A DNA stretch of 64,000 nt from the NCBI RefSeq assembly GCF_900142575.1, contig NZ_FRBI01000006.1:242418-306417 (forward strand). Direction: 5' to 3'. The position numbers were made by a program, and so were the translations under genes. The notes below the pieces were generated by a model that saw only the letters and a list, made by a program, of their open reading frames with translations, made no database searches and was not told the origin of the DNA. The DNA comes from Actinacidiphila paucisporea (GTDB taxonomy: Bacteria; Actinomycetota; Actinomycetes; Streptomycetales; Streptomycetaceae). Shown piece after piece: positions 1 to 8,132 of the stretch. Within the stretch, counting starts at the first letter, position 1. Each line of letters opens with the position of its first letter.

Positions 1-594
1 CTCGCCGGGCTCGTCGTAGACGGCCGCGGCCAGCGCGCCCGTCACCGACCTGGGCTCCGGGACGGTGAGCACCGGCAGGCCGGTCCCGGCGGCGCGCCGC
101 TCGCCCGCCGGGTCGGTGAGCACGGCCGCGGCTCCGGCGGCGGCCGCCTGGGCGGCGAAGTCGGCGCCGTGGAAGCGGGCGCCGGGCAGGGCGGTGTAGA
201 GGTCGCCGGGGCGGACCGCGCGCGAGTCGTGGGTGATGCCGGTGACCGCGGTGTCACCGCCGGGGTCCGGCAGGCCGAGCCGCCGGGCGAGGTCCGCCAG
301 CGGTTGGGGGCGGACCCGGGTCGGGCGCGGCAGGCCCGGCTGGGCGAGGGTGGTGGCTTGATCAGGGTTGGGCACGGCGGTGAGGTTACCGGGCTGGCCG
401 GGCTCCGGGCCAAAACGGGCCGGGTACGGCTGCCGCGGGTCGCGGTCGGTGCCCGCCGGGCGCGGCCGGCCCCGGTCGCGGGCCGTACCGCCGGGGGCGG
501 CGCCGTGCCGGTCGCGGTCGGTGTCGTGACGGTCGGGGACGGTGTCGTGACGGTCGGGGACGGTGTCGTGACGGTCACGGTCGGTGCCTGTCAT
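1..594 (-). CDS. murE: MurE, UDP-MurNAc-tripeptide ligase (N-terminal part; runs off the window)
   Basis: Only the first 198 codons are in the window. From about residue 65 the reading matches the MurE N-terminal domain: a segment RVRPQPLADLARRLGL, then THDSRAVRPGDLYTALPG, typical of the uridine-binding fold of Mur ligases. MurE adds the diamino acid (LL-diaminopimelate in Streptomyces) to UDP-MurNAc-L-Ala-D-Glu in the cytoplasm. I chose the ATG at 594 because it lies two bases after the ftsI stop, as expected for a coupled dcw operon. Odd: the first ~60 residues form a low-complexity extension with repeats of the kind DRHDTVP, encoded by a 21-bp tandem repeat. The central ATP-binding and C-terminal domains are outside the window. 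Confidence 0.85.
   Translation of the reverse strand, partial: MTGTDRDRHDTVPDRHDTVPDRHDTDRDRHGAAPGGTARDRGRPRPAGTDRDPRQPYPARFGPEPGQPGNLTAVPNPDQATTLAQPGLPRPTRVRPQPLADLARRLGLPDPGGDTAVTGITHDSRAVRPGDLYTALPGARFHGADFAAQAAAAGAAAVLTDPAGERRAAGTGLPVLTVPEPRSVTGALAAAVYDEPGE
520..582 (-). repeat. Three 21-bp tandem repeats inside the 5' end of murE
   Basis: On the plus strand the unit beginning GGTGTCGTGACGGTC starts at 520, 541 and 562, an exact 21-bp period; the third copy is incomplete. On the coding strand this gives a heptapeptide repeat (Asp-Arg-His-Asp-Thr-Val-Pro) at residues 5-25 of MurE. Because 21 is a multiple of 3, a change in copy number would keep the frame. It lies before the conserved MurE domain, so it is probably tolerated rather than needed. 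Confidence 0.85.
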
Positions 595-596
595 GG

Positions 597-2573
597 TCAC
601 CGCGCCTTGGTGCCGGCCGCGGGGGCCGCCGGGGCGGCGGGCTCGGCCGGGTCGAAGGTGATCGGCAGCTGCGGCGCGGGCACGCCGGACGGCGGCACCT
701 GGAGCGTCTTGAGGGCGAATTCCATCACCTGCTTGAAGACCGGGCCGCAGATCGAGCCGCCGAAGTAGCTGCCCCTGGTGGGGTTCTGGATGACGCACGA
801 GACGGTGACCCGCGGGTTGTCGGCCGGCGCGAAGCCCATGAAGGACGCGGTGTAGCCCTTGTAGGTGCCCGTTTTCGGGTCAACCCGGTTGGCCGTACCG
901 GTCTTGCCCGCGACCCGGTAGCCGTCGATCCGGGCGTGGATGCCGGTGCCCTGCTCGTTGCCGACCACCGACTCCAGCATGGTGGAGAGGGTCTTCGCGG
1001 TCTGCGCGCTGACCACCCGGGTCTTCTTCGGCGGCGCGGCGGGCACGAAGCGGCCGTCCGGTCCGGTGATGCCGCGGATCAGGCTGGGCTCGACCCTGAC
1101 CCCGCCGTTGGCGATCGTCGCGTAGACCGAGGTGGCCTGCAGCGCGTTCAGCGACAGGCCCTGGCCGAACGGGATCGTGTACTGCTGCGAGGCGTTCCAG
1201 TCCTGCGGCTGGGCCAGGATGCCGGGGGTCTCGCCGGGGAAGCCGACGCCGGTGGGCTCGCCGATCCCGAACTTCTTCAGGTACGAGTAGAGCACCCGGT
1301 TGGCCTGCGGCTGGGTCTTGCCGAGCAGCCCGGACGCCTCGATGGTGCCGATGTTGCTGGACTTGGCGAGCACGCCGTTCAGCGTCAGGTACCAGGTGCC
1401 GTGGTCGACGTCGTCGTGGAAGACCCGGTCGGCCCGCGGCAGCGTGCCGGGCACGGTCACCCGGGTGGTGGGCGTCGCGGTGCCGGTGTCGATGATCGCG
1501 GCCATCGACATCAGCTTGCTGACGCTGCCCGGTTCGTACGCGTCCTGCACGGCTGCGTTGCCGAGCGCCGCGGGGTCGGCGTGGGAGAGGTCGGCCGGGT
1601 CGAAACCGGGGGCGTCGGCCATCGCCAGCACCTCGCCGGTCCTGTTGTCCATCACGGTGACGTAGCCGCGGTCGGCCCTGGACTTGCTCACCTGGGCGCT
1701 GATCGCGCTCTGCGCGGCCCACTGGATGTCCCTGTCCAAGGTCAGCTCCACGTCGGAGCCCGGCACCGCGGGGTGCTCCTGGACGCCGGCGGTGGGGACC
1801 TGGCGGCCGTTGGACTGGGCGTAGCGGATCTTGCCGTTCTTGCCGGCGAGCTGCTTGTCGAGCATCGACTCCAGGCCGCCGCCGCCGGTGCCCTTGCTGT
1901 TGACGAAGCCGAGCACGCCCGCGGCCAGGTCGCCGCCCGGGTAGACCCGCTTGGTGTGCGGCTCGCTGAAGACCCCGGCCAGCACGTCCGCGCCCGGCTG
2001 CTTGACCGCCTTGGCGGCGAGCGCCTTCTTCAGGTCGGAGATCTGGTTCCAGGCCTGCGGGGTCTGCTGGCGGGCCAGGATCTGGTAACGGGAGCCCGGC
2101 GTGGACAGCTGCCGGGCGATGGTCGTCGCGTCCCCGCCGACGATCGGCGCCAGCAGCTCCGCCGCCTGCGCGGGCGCGTCCTTCACCTCGGCCTGCTCCG
2201 GGGTGAACAGATACGGGTCCGCGGTGATGTCGTACGCGTCCACGGTGGTGGCCAGGGCCACGCCCGAGCGGTCGGTGATCGTGCCGCGGTCGGCGGTGAC
2301 GTCATGGGTGACCCAGCGGTTCACCGCCGCCTTCGAGGCGTACGCCGACGCGTCGACCGCCTGCACCTGGAGCAGGCGCACGACGAACACGCCCATGACC
2401 ACCGTCAGGGCCAGCGCGACGAGGCGGAGCCTCGGTCGCGGTGTGCCCAGCCGCACCGTGCGGGGGCGCCGCGGCCGCCGCGGCGGCGGCACGGGCCGCC
2501 GCACGGGGCGCGGCGCGCCCGCACGCCCCTGCGCGGGCCGCGGCCGCCCCGCAGGCGGGCGGGGGGCGCTCAC
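597..2573 (-). CDS. ftsI: FtsI/PBP2-type class B penicillin-binding protein
   Basis: 658 residues, a usual length for septal class B PBPs, which cross-link peptidoglycan at division sites. The N-terminus is a cytoplasmic Pro/Arg-rich tail, followed by one membrane helix at about 50-68, a PBP dimerisation domain, then the transpeptidase domain. The catalytic motifs are present: S350-V-S-K353 (SxxK), S405-S-N407 (SxN) and K557-T-G559 (KTG). The GTG at 2573 is the first usable start in this frame; upstream in frame there is a stop. A small ORF ends across this GTG (GTGA overlap). The murE start follows two bases after the stop, so the two are probably translationally coupled. It acts with FtsW and FtsL, and FtsL is encoded just upstream. 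Confidence 0.95.
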   Translation of the reverse strand: MSAPRPPAGRPRPAQGRAGAPRPVRRPVPPPRRPRRPRTVRLGTPRPRLRLVALALTVVMGVFVVRLLQVQAVDASAYASKAAVNRWVTHDVTADRGTITDRSGVALATTVDAYDITADPYLFTPEQAEVKDAPAQAAELLAPIVGGDATTIARQLSTPGSRYQILARQQTPQAWNQISDLKKALAAKAVKQPGADVLAGVFSEPHTKRVYPGGDLAAGVLGFVNSKGTGGGGLESMLDKQLAGKNGKIRYAQSNGRQVPTAGVQEHPAVPGSDVELTLDRDIQWAAQSAISAQVSKSRADRGYVTVMDNRTGEVLAMADAPGFDPADLSHADPAALGNAAVQDAYEPGSVSKLMSMAAIIDTGTATPTTRVTVPGTLPRADRVFHDDVDHGTWYLTLNGVLAKSSNIGTIEASGLLGKTQPQANRVLYSYLKKFGIGEPTGVGFPGETPGILAQPQDWNASQQYTIPFGQGLSLNALQATSVYATIANGGVRVEPSLIRGITGPDGRFVPAAPPKKTRVVSAQTAKTLSTMLESVVGNEQGTGIHARIDGYRVAGKTGTANRVDPKTGTYKGYTASFMGFAPADNPRVTVSCVIQNPTRGSYFGGSICGPVFKQVMEFALKTLQVPPSGVPAPQLPITFDPAEPAAPAAPAAGTKAR

Positions 2574-2677
2574 GCCCGCGTCCCGGCGCGGGAGCGGCCA
2601 CCGGCGGCGCGGGCGGCCGCGCGCTCAGCCGCGGCCCGCTCGGGGGCGGGCGGGCGCAACAGGACCGTGCGGGTCAT
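2570..2677 (-). CDS. Possible 35-residue ORF filling the ftsL-ftsI gap
   Basis: An ATG at 2677, six bases after the ftsL stop, opens 35 codons rich in Arg and Ala that end in a TGA overlapping the GTG start of ftsI (GTGA). The ~110-bp gap is unusual in this otherwise tightly overlapping operon. I recognise no family and the composition is what a GC-rich spacer would give. It could be a translated coupling peptide, or it could mean that the true ftsI N-terminus was separated by a frame error. Weak call. Confidence 0.25.
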   Translation of the reverse strand: MTRTVLLRPPAPERAAAERAAARAAGGRSRAGTRA

Positions 2678-2683
2678 CGCGGG

Positions 2684-3100
2684 TCACCTACCGGGGGAAG
2701 TCGTCGGGGTGGCCGGGGGCTGGGTCGGGCTCGGGGTCGAGGTCGGCGGAGGCGCCGGCCGGGACGAGGGTGGCGGGGCCGTGGCCCGCTCGGGGGTGCC
2801 GCGGACCGAACCGTCGGGGTCCAGGAAGGCCGGGTTCCCGCCCGGGACCATCCCGAGCTCCCGGGCCTTGCGCTCCAGCGTCCCCGGAGCCCCGTACTGA
2901 TCGACCTCCTGTTGCAGCTGCTGCTGCTCGTCCGTGTAACCCGTGGTCTCCTTCTCCCACTTGTTCAGCTGGAAGGAGTCCTGGTTCACCGCGGCATTGA
3001 GCAGCAGCAGGGAGATCAGGCCGCCGGCGAGAAGGGTCACGACAAGGACGACGAAGGGCGTACGGGCCGCGGTTGCGGTCCGGCCGCGCCCCGGCCTCAC
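2684..3100 (-). CDS. ftsL: FtsL-like septum formation initiator
   Basis: 138 residues from a GTG at 3100 that overlaps the rsmH stop (GTGA). Basic N-terminus, one membrane helix at about 16-38 ([20 protein letters not shown]), then a short extracytoplasmic coiled coil rich in Gln ([15 protein letters not shown]), and a Pro/Ser/Thr-rich tail. This is the FtsL/DivIC layout: a bitopic protein that, with DivIC/FtsB and FtsQ, activates the FtsWI synthase at the septum. Its position between rsmH and ftsI is the standard dcw place. The Pro-rich C-terminal tail of about 45 residues is typical of actinobacterial versions. Confidence 0.85.
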   Translation of the reverse strand: MRPGRGRTATAARTPFVVLVVTLLAGGLISLLLLNAAVNQDSFQLNKWEKETTGYTDEQQQLQQEVDQYGAPGTLERKARELGMVPGGNPAFLDPDGSVRGTPERATAPPPSSRPAPPPTSTPSPTQPPATPTTSPGR

Positions 3101-4074
3101 CTGGCCTCCTCGCGGATCCGCTCGGCGCCGCGCAGCCGGGCCGGCGCTGCCCTGCGGTTCTCGGCGACCTCGTCCTCGCTCGGCAGCTCGGCGCCGCGGG
3201 TGAGCAGCCGCAGCCGCGGCTGGTACTGCTCGGGCACCACCGGCAGCCCCGGCGGGGCCGTGTTCGCCGCGCCGGCCGCGAAGACCTGCTTGACCAGCCG
3301 GTCCTCCAGGGAGTGGTAGGCGAGCACGGCGATCCTGCCGCCGACGGCGAGCGCCGAGACCGCCGCGGGAATGGCCCGCTCCAGCACGGAGAGCTCGCCG
3401 TTGACCTCGATCCGCAGCGCCTGGAAGGTGCGCTTGGCCGGGTTGCCGCCGGTGCGCTTGGCGGCCTGCGGCAGCGCGTTCCTGATCAGCTCGACCAGCC
3501 TGGCGCTGTTGCGGAAAGGCTCCGCGTCCCGCTCCCGCACGACGGCGTCCACGATCTTGCGGGCGAACTTCTCCTCGCCGTAGGTGCGCAGGATGCGGAC
3601 CAGCTCGCCGGGCGGGTAGGTGTTCAGCACCTCGGCCGCGCTGATCCCGGTGGTCTGGTCCATCCGCATGTCCAGCGGGGCGTCCTGGGCGTAGGCGAAG
3701 CCGCGGTCGGCCTCGTCCAGCTGCATGGAGGACACGCCGAGGTCGAACAGCACGCCCTGCACGCGCGGCACGGACAGGCCGGCCAGGACGTCGGGCAACT
3801 CGTCGTAGACCGCGTGGACCAGGGTGGCGCGGTCGCCGAAGCGGGCGAGCCGGCGGCCGGAGAGCTTCAGCGCCTCCGGGTCGCGGTCCAGGGCGATCAG
3901 CCGGGCGGCGGGGAAGGTGCTCAGCAGCGCCTCGCTGTGCCCGCCGAGGCCCAGCGTGGCGTCCACGACCACGGCGCCCGGCTCGGCCAGGGCGGGCCCC
4001 AGCAGGTCGAGGCAGCGCCGCAGCATCACCGGGACGTGCCGCGGCTCCGGTGGCTGCGGGGAGGTGTCGCTCAT
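3097..4074 (-). CDS. rsmH: RsmH, 16S rRNA m4C1402 methyltransferase
   Basis: 325 residues from the ATG at 4074 (reading [18 protein letters not shown]). It has the MraW/RsmH layout: the HVPVML start, the SAM-binding loop [16 protein letters not shown] near 37-52, the acidic LIALDRD strand, [12 protein letters not shown], and a C-terminal [11 protein letters not shown] motif. The enzyme methylates N4 of C1402 in 16S rRNA. Longer in-frame starts exist but would add unconserved residues. It follows mraZ by about 210 bp and overlaps ftsL by four bases. Confidence 0.95.
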   Translation of the reverse strand: MSDTSPQPPEPRHVPVMLRRCLDLLGPALAEPGAVVVDATLGLGGHSEALLSTFPAARLIALDRDPEALKLSGRRLARFGDRATLVHAVYDELPDVLAGLSVPRVQGVLFDLGVSSMQLDEADRGFAYAQDAPLDMRMDQTTGISAAEVLNTYPPGELVRILRTYGEEKFARKIVDAVVRERDAEPFRNSARLVELIRNALPQAAKRTGGNPAKRTFQALRIEVNGELSVLERAIPAAVSALAVGGRIAVLAYHSLEDRLVKQVFAAGAANTAPPGLPVVPEQYQPRLRLLTRGAELPSEDEVAENRRAAPARLRGAERIREEAR

Positions 4075-4287
4075 GGGGCCGGCCCTTCTCGGACGGTGCT
4101 GGCGCGCGGCCGGCCCTGGGTGGCGGCCGGCGGATGGACGTAGGACCTGGTCCCCGCCCGCTCGGCAGAAACGTTCCCCTGGCACCGGGGAAGTGGTGCC
4201 AGCGCAACGGTGGAGCGGGAGGAGGCCGAGCCGTACGTCCGCGCGGGTGGTTCGCAAGGGGGATGCGCGCGGTGCGGGGGGCCGCGC

Positions 4288-4719
4288 TCACAGTAATCCG
4301 GGCGGAACCTCCTGTGACAGGGCCGAAAAGGTGTCCTCCTGGGCCGCCAGGTAATCGGCCCAGGCCGTCGCCGACCAGATCTCCACCCGGGTGTTGGCAC
4401 CGATGACGGCGCAGTCCCGCTCCAGCCCGGCATACTCCCGCAGCGGCTGCGGGACGGTGACCCGGCCCTGCTTGTCGGGGATCTCGTCGTGCGCCCCGGC
4501 GAACAGCAACCGGAGGTAGTCGCGGGCGGACTTCGAGGTCAGCGGGGCCGCGGACAGCTGCTCGGTGGCCACCTTGAAGCCCTCGACGGGCCATACGCAC
4601 AGGCACCGCTCCTGGCCGCGGGTGATCACCAGCCCCTCGGCCAGCGGCTCCCGGAAGCGGGCGGGGAGCACCAGGCGATGCTTGTCGTCCAGCCGAGGGG
4701 TGTACGTCCCGAGGAACAT
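4288..4719 (-). CDS. mraZ: MraZ, transcriptional regulator of the dcw cluster
   Basis: 143 residues, the standard MraZ length, with two SpoVT-AbrB-like halves: [23 protein letters not shown] at the N-terminus and a second [18 protein letters not shown] motif near 80-97. MraZ forms ring-like oligomers that bind arrays of short direct repeats in its own promoter; in E. coli it represses the dcw operon. Such a repeat array lies just upstream here. First gene of the minus-strand dcw operon and divergent from carbonic anhydrase. The last residues (VPPGLL) end at the stop. Confidence 0.95.
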   Translation of the reverse strand: MFLGTYTPRLDDKHRLVLPARFREPLAEGLVITRGQERCLCVWPVEGFKVATEQLSAAPLTSKSARDYLRLLFAGAHDEIPDKQGRVTVPQPLREYAGLERDCAVIGANTRVEIWSATAWADYLAAQEDTFSALSQEVPPGLL

Positions 4720-4750
4720 CGCACCTCCCGCAGACGCCGCTTTTCACGCA

Positions 4751-4790
4751 CCACTTCGCGCCACTTTACTCCACACTGCCCCACGGTCAA
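4751..4790 (-). promoter_or_regulatory. mraZ promoter with four MraZ-box repeats
   Basis: On the minus strand, four GTGGNG units (GTGGGG, GTGGAG, GTGGCG, GTGGTG) occur at an exact 10-bp period; the plus-strand CCAC cores are at 4751, 4761, 4771 and 4781. They sit between TTGACC (4790-4785), a good -35, and overlap a TAAAGT -10 placed 16 bp away. E. coli MraZ binds TGGGN repeats with 5-bp spacers, which is the same 10-bp period. Expected role: autorepression of mraZ and the operon. Confidence 0.7.
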
Positions 4791-4949
4791 CGTTGGCCCG
4801 GCGCGGGCGCGTCACCCTGCCGGGCGACCCCCGCGAAGCCCCCGCCGACCCGTGTGGGTTACATCACAGGCGTGGGATTGACCCATATTTAGCTTTTCGT
4901 CGGGACTCACGACAGGTGATCGCCCGGTGCGGGCCTTAACGTCGGAACC

Positions 4950-5492
4950 ATGTCGATATTCGCCGCAGACGGCCCGTCCGAGGCCTCGGCCGCCACCGCC
5001 TCCGTCACCGACCGACTGGTCGACGCCAACCAGCAGTACGCCGCCGCCTTCCAGGACCCCGGCATGGATGCCAGGCCGGTGCTCAAAGTCGCCGTGGTGG
5101 CCTGCATGGACGCCCGCATCGACCTGCACAGGGCGCTCGGCCTCGCGCTCGGTGACTGCCACACCATCCGCAATGCCGGCGGCGTGGTCACCGACGACAC
5201 GATCCGCTCGCTCACCATCAGCCAGCGCGCCCTGGGCACCCGCTCGGTCGTGCTGATCCATCACACGAACTGCGGCATGCAGAGCATCACCGAGGACTTC
5301 CGCACCGAGCTGGAGGCCGAGGTCGGCCAGCGGCCGACCTGGGCGGTGGAGTCCTTCACCGACATCGACCAGGACGTCCGGCAGTCCATGACCAGGGTCA
5401 GGACCTCCCCTTTCCTCGCCCACACCGACGACGTCCGGGGTTTCGTCTTCGACGTCAACACCGGCCTGCTGCGCGAAATCACGAACAAGTAA
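4950..5492 (+). CDS. Beta-class carbonic anhydrase
   Basis: 180 residues; interconverts CO2 and bicarbonate in the cytoplasm. The beta-class zinc motifs are present: C52-M-D54-A-R56 and H105-T-N-C108, giving the Cys-His-Cys set plus the Asp-Arg dyad. Small actinobacterial beta-carbonic anhydrases have this length. It is divergent from mraZ with a ~230-bp shared intergenic region, and 148 bp upstream of moxR on the same strand, so it may be separately transcribed. The start has only a weak GGA ribosome site; no better in-frame start is visible. The beta-class assignment is firm; the physiological role is not shown by the sequence. Confidence 0.88.
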   Translation: MSIFAADGPSEASAATASVTDRLVDANQQYAAAFQDPGMDARPVLKVAVVACMDARIDLHRALGLALGDCHTIRNAGGVVTDDTIRSLTISQRALGTRSVVLIHHTNCGMQSITEDFRTELEAEVGQRPTWAVESFTDIDQDVRQSMTRVRTSPFLAHTDDVRGFVFDVNTGLLREITNK

Positions 5493-5640
5493 CGGCAGTC
5501 GAGTGACGTGGAGTGCCGCGTAAGGGAAGAATGCACAGTGCGGCACCGCTTCGTCATCGGCGAGCGCGGCCACACGCACATTCGGGGAGGGCCGGTCCAG
5601 GGATGACCGTGTCCCGCGGAACATGGCCTAGGAGTACCGG

Positions 5641-6647
<1,007 letters not shown>

Positions 6648-6648
<1 letters not shown>

Positions 6649-8132
6649 TGGCCACCCCCGCCCCCGGTGGTCCGCCCCCGCTGCCGCCGCGACCGCCGGG
6701 GGCCGGCGGTGCCGACGCACCGGGCGGCGAGCCGCGCTCGGGCGCCGGCGGCTTCCGTACCGCGCTCGGCGGGCTCACCACCCGCGGCCGGTCCTTCGTG
6801 GCGGCCGGCATCGCCGCGGCGATATGCGCGTACGTCCTCGGGCAGCCCGACCTGCTGCGGGTCGGGCTGCTGCTGGCGATCCTGCCGCTGGTGTGCGTCG
6901 CGGTGCTCTACCGCACCCGCTACCGCGTCGCGGGCAGCCGCCGGCTCTCGCCGTCCCGGGTGCCCGCGATGTCGGAGGCCCGGGTGCACCTGCGGGTCGA
7001 CAACGTCTCGCGGATGCCCACCGGCCTGCTGATGCTCCAGGACCGGGTGCCGTACGTCCTCGGCCCGCGCCCGCGCTTCGTGCTGGACCGGGTCGAGCCC
7101 GGCGGTCACCGCGAGGTGTCCTACCGGGTGCGCTCCGACCTGCGCGGCCGCTACCCGCTCGGGCCGCTGCAACTGCGGCTCACCGACCCGTTCGGCATGT
7201 GCGAGCTGACCCGCTCGTTCAGCGCCCACGACACCCTCACCGTCGTCCCGCGGGTCGAGGCGCTGCCGCCGGTGCGGCTGGCGGGCGAGGCCAACGGCTA
7301 CGGCGAGAGCCGCACCAGGGCGCTGGCCTTCGCCGGTGAGGACGACGTCATCCCGCGCGGCTACCGGCACGGCGACGACCTGCGCCGGGTGCACTGGCGC
7401 TCGACGGCCAAATACGGCGAGCTGATGGTGCGCCGCGAGGAGCAGCCGCACCGGGCGCGCTGCACGGTGCTGCTCGACACCCGCGCCTGGGCCTACTTCG
7501 GCTCCGGTCCTGACTCGGCCTTCGAGTGGGCGGTGTCCGCGGCCGCCTCGGTGTCCACCCACATGCTGGAGCGCGGCTACGCGGTCCGGCTGCTGACCGA
7601 CACCGGCACCAGCGTGCCGGGCCCCGAGGGCGGGTTCGGCGGCGACTCCTCCCCCTCCCTCGGCGGGGGCTCCCCCACCGACATGGCGCTGGTGCTGCTC
7701 GACACCCTCGCGGTGGTGGCCCACTCGGACGGCGAGACGCTCTCGGCCGCGTACGAGGCGCTGCGCTCGGCGACCGAGGGCCTGATAGTGGCCTTCCTCG
7801 GCGACCTGGACGAGGAACAGGCCGCGGGCGTGGCGAGGATCAGGCAGCGGACCGGCGGCGCGGTCGCCTTCGTTTTGGACAGCGACGACTGGGTGGCCCG
7901 GGACGCGACCGGCCGGCTGGTGCCGGCAGGCGACGCGGACGCCGTACCGGCCGGCGAGCAGGACGGCACCGGGCGCGCGGTGCGGATGCTGCGCGAGGCA
8001 GGCTGGACGGTGGTCGAGGTCGCCGCCGGCGACGCGCTGCCGGAACTGTGGCAGCGGGCCGACCGCTACCGCACGCGGGAGGAGTCCCCTGACACCCCGC
8101 AGGGACGGCACGAGGCGGGGGCGACGACATGA
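6648..8132 (+). CDS. DUF58-domain membrane protein, partner of MoxR
   Basis: 494 residues from the ATG overlapping the moxR stop. Gly/Pro-rich start, two membrane helices at about 45-85, an immunoglobulin-like region, then the DUF58 signature YRHGDDLRRVHWRSTAKYGE near residue 236 and a following von Willebrand A-like part. DUF58 proteins pair with MoxR ATPases. A run encoding SSPSLGGGSPT at about 7649-7677 looks like an in-frame copy of a GC-rich streptomycete repeat inside the coding sequence. The C-terminus overlaps the next gene by four bases (ATGA). Function is known only through the conserved operon. Confidence 0.85.

Noticed and set aside
42..578. 178-residue minus-strand frame TVTTPSPTVTTPSP...
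   Set aside because: It is a frame-shifted reading of the murE tandem repeat; the frame from 594 continues into MurE.
2684..4747. 687-residue minus-strand open frame spanning ftsL and rsmH
   Set aside because: Only the last 138 codons are real (FtsL); the rest is out of frame with RsmH and MraZ and has no conserved sequence.
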